Assembly: GCA_002298165.1 (NCBI GenBank)
Contig: DBMI01000100.1
Location: forward strand, 2,103 to 14,643
DNA: 12,541 bases
Source: Desulfarculales bacterium UBA702
Lineage (GTDB): Bacteria > Desulfobacterota > Syntrophobacteria > Syntrophobacterales > Syntrophobacteraceae
Direction of reading: 5' to 3'
Both the position numbers and the translations under genes were made by a program. The notes beneath the pieces were generated by a model. It did no database searches and was not told the origin of the DNA. It worked only from the letters and a program-made list of their open reading frames with translations. Shown in pieces: positions 12,496 to 12,541 of this stretch (position 1 is the stretch's first letter; each line of letters opens with the position of its first letter).

Positions 12496-12541
12496 ATGGG
12501 AGAACGACTCATGAACCTCTGTTCACCTTTTGTTGGAATCG
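12496..12541 (+). mobile_element. Left portion of an insertion sequence, probably IS110 group
   Basis: The transposase start and its upstream structured region (which probably extends left to near 12180) suggest that the window ends inside an insertion sequence. IS110 elements usually lack terminal inverted repeats, so the left boundary cannot be fixed from one copy. The AT-rich stretch 12121-12182 before the first helix is probably host flank. Confidence 0.4.
12511..12541 (+). CDS. IS110-family transposase, N-terminal fragment (truncated by window end)
   Basis: Only ten residues are visible, MNLCSPFVGI, cut one base into the next codon, which begins with G and may be Asp. IS110-family DEDD transposases commonly open with a short leader and FVGID, the Asp being the first catalytic residue. 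The ATG at 12511 has GGGAG about 8 nt upstream. The in-frame ATG at 12496 has AAGG directly against it and is less likely. The strongly structured non-coding sequence before it is also typical of this group. The identification rests on a very short sequence. Confidence 0.55.
   Translation, partial: MNLCSPFVGI

Overview
The window looks like chromosomal accessory DNA of a Gram-negative bacterium. A type V autotransporter, an SPFH lipoprotein and an inner-membrane sensor kinase require a double envelope. The mix of a DUF2325 protein, a passenger built of T5SS/PEP-CTERM-type repeats and abundant GTGG/GTAG-headed palindromes would suit a deltaproteobacterium (Desulfobacterota), but that placement is inference. 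No tRNA, rRNA or CRISPR array was seen.

Left part (1-5830): a short gene tail or remnant is followed by a minus-strand two-component operon, an OmpR-type response regulator overlapping its HAMP histidine kinase. A 15-bp perfect palindrome sits on the operon's probable -10 box. Divergent from it is a stand-alone receiver domain that has lost its acidic pocket and any DNA-binding domain. Convergent with that is an ~820-residue autotransporter with a two-way terminator behind it.

Middle (5830-8150): a non-coding stretch with hairpins precedes a small Imm32-like gene and a doubtful two-helix membrane protein. These face a short minus-strand operon encoding a DUF2325 protein and a previously unframed 69-residue Cys-rich protein. 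A strong two-way terminator lies between the convergent units. Upstream is a dense run of five inverted repeats.

Right part (8150-12541): two SPFH/band-7 genes, one with a membrane anchor and one a lipoprotein, overlap by 4 nt in a minus-strand operon with its own terminator. Then come small minus-strand hypothetical genes (one exported, one membrane) separated by REP/BIME-like repeats. The window ends just inside what appears to be an IS110-family transposase on the plus strand. About 300 bases upstream of it hold nested stems with internal loops, the layout expected of an IS110 bridge RNA. This is the most interesting signal here.

The recurring theme is a REP family (GTGG/GTAG head, CCCGGA...TCCGGG hairpin, then GCGCGnAGCGCAAGAGG) in at least seven places, including two ~126-bp BIME-like composites about 94% identical by eye. 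The REPs fall almost entirely between genes or at gene ends.
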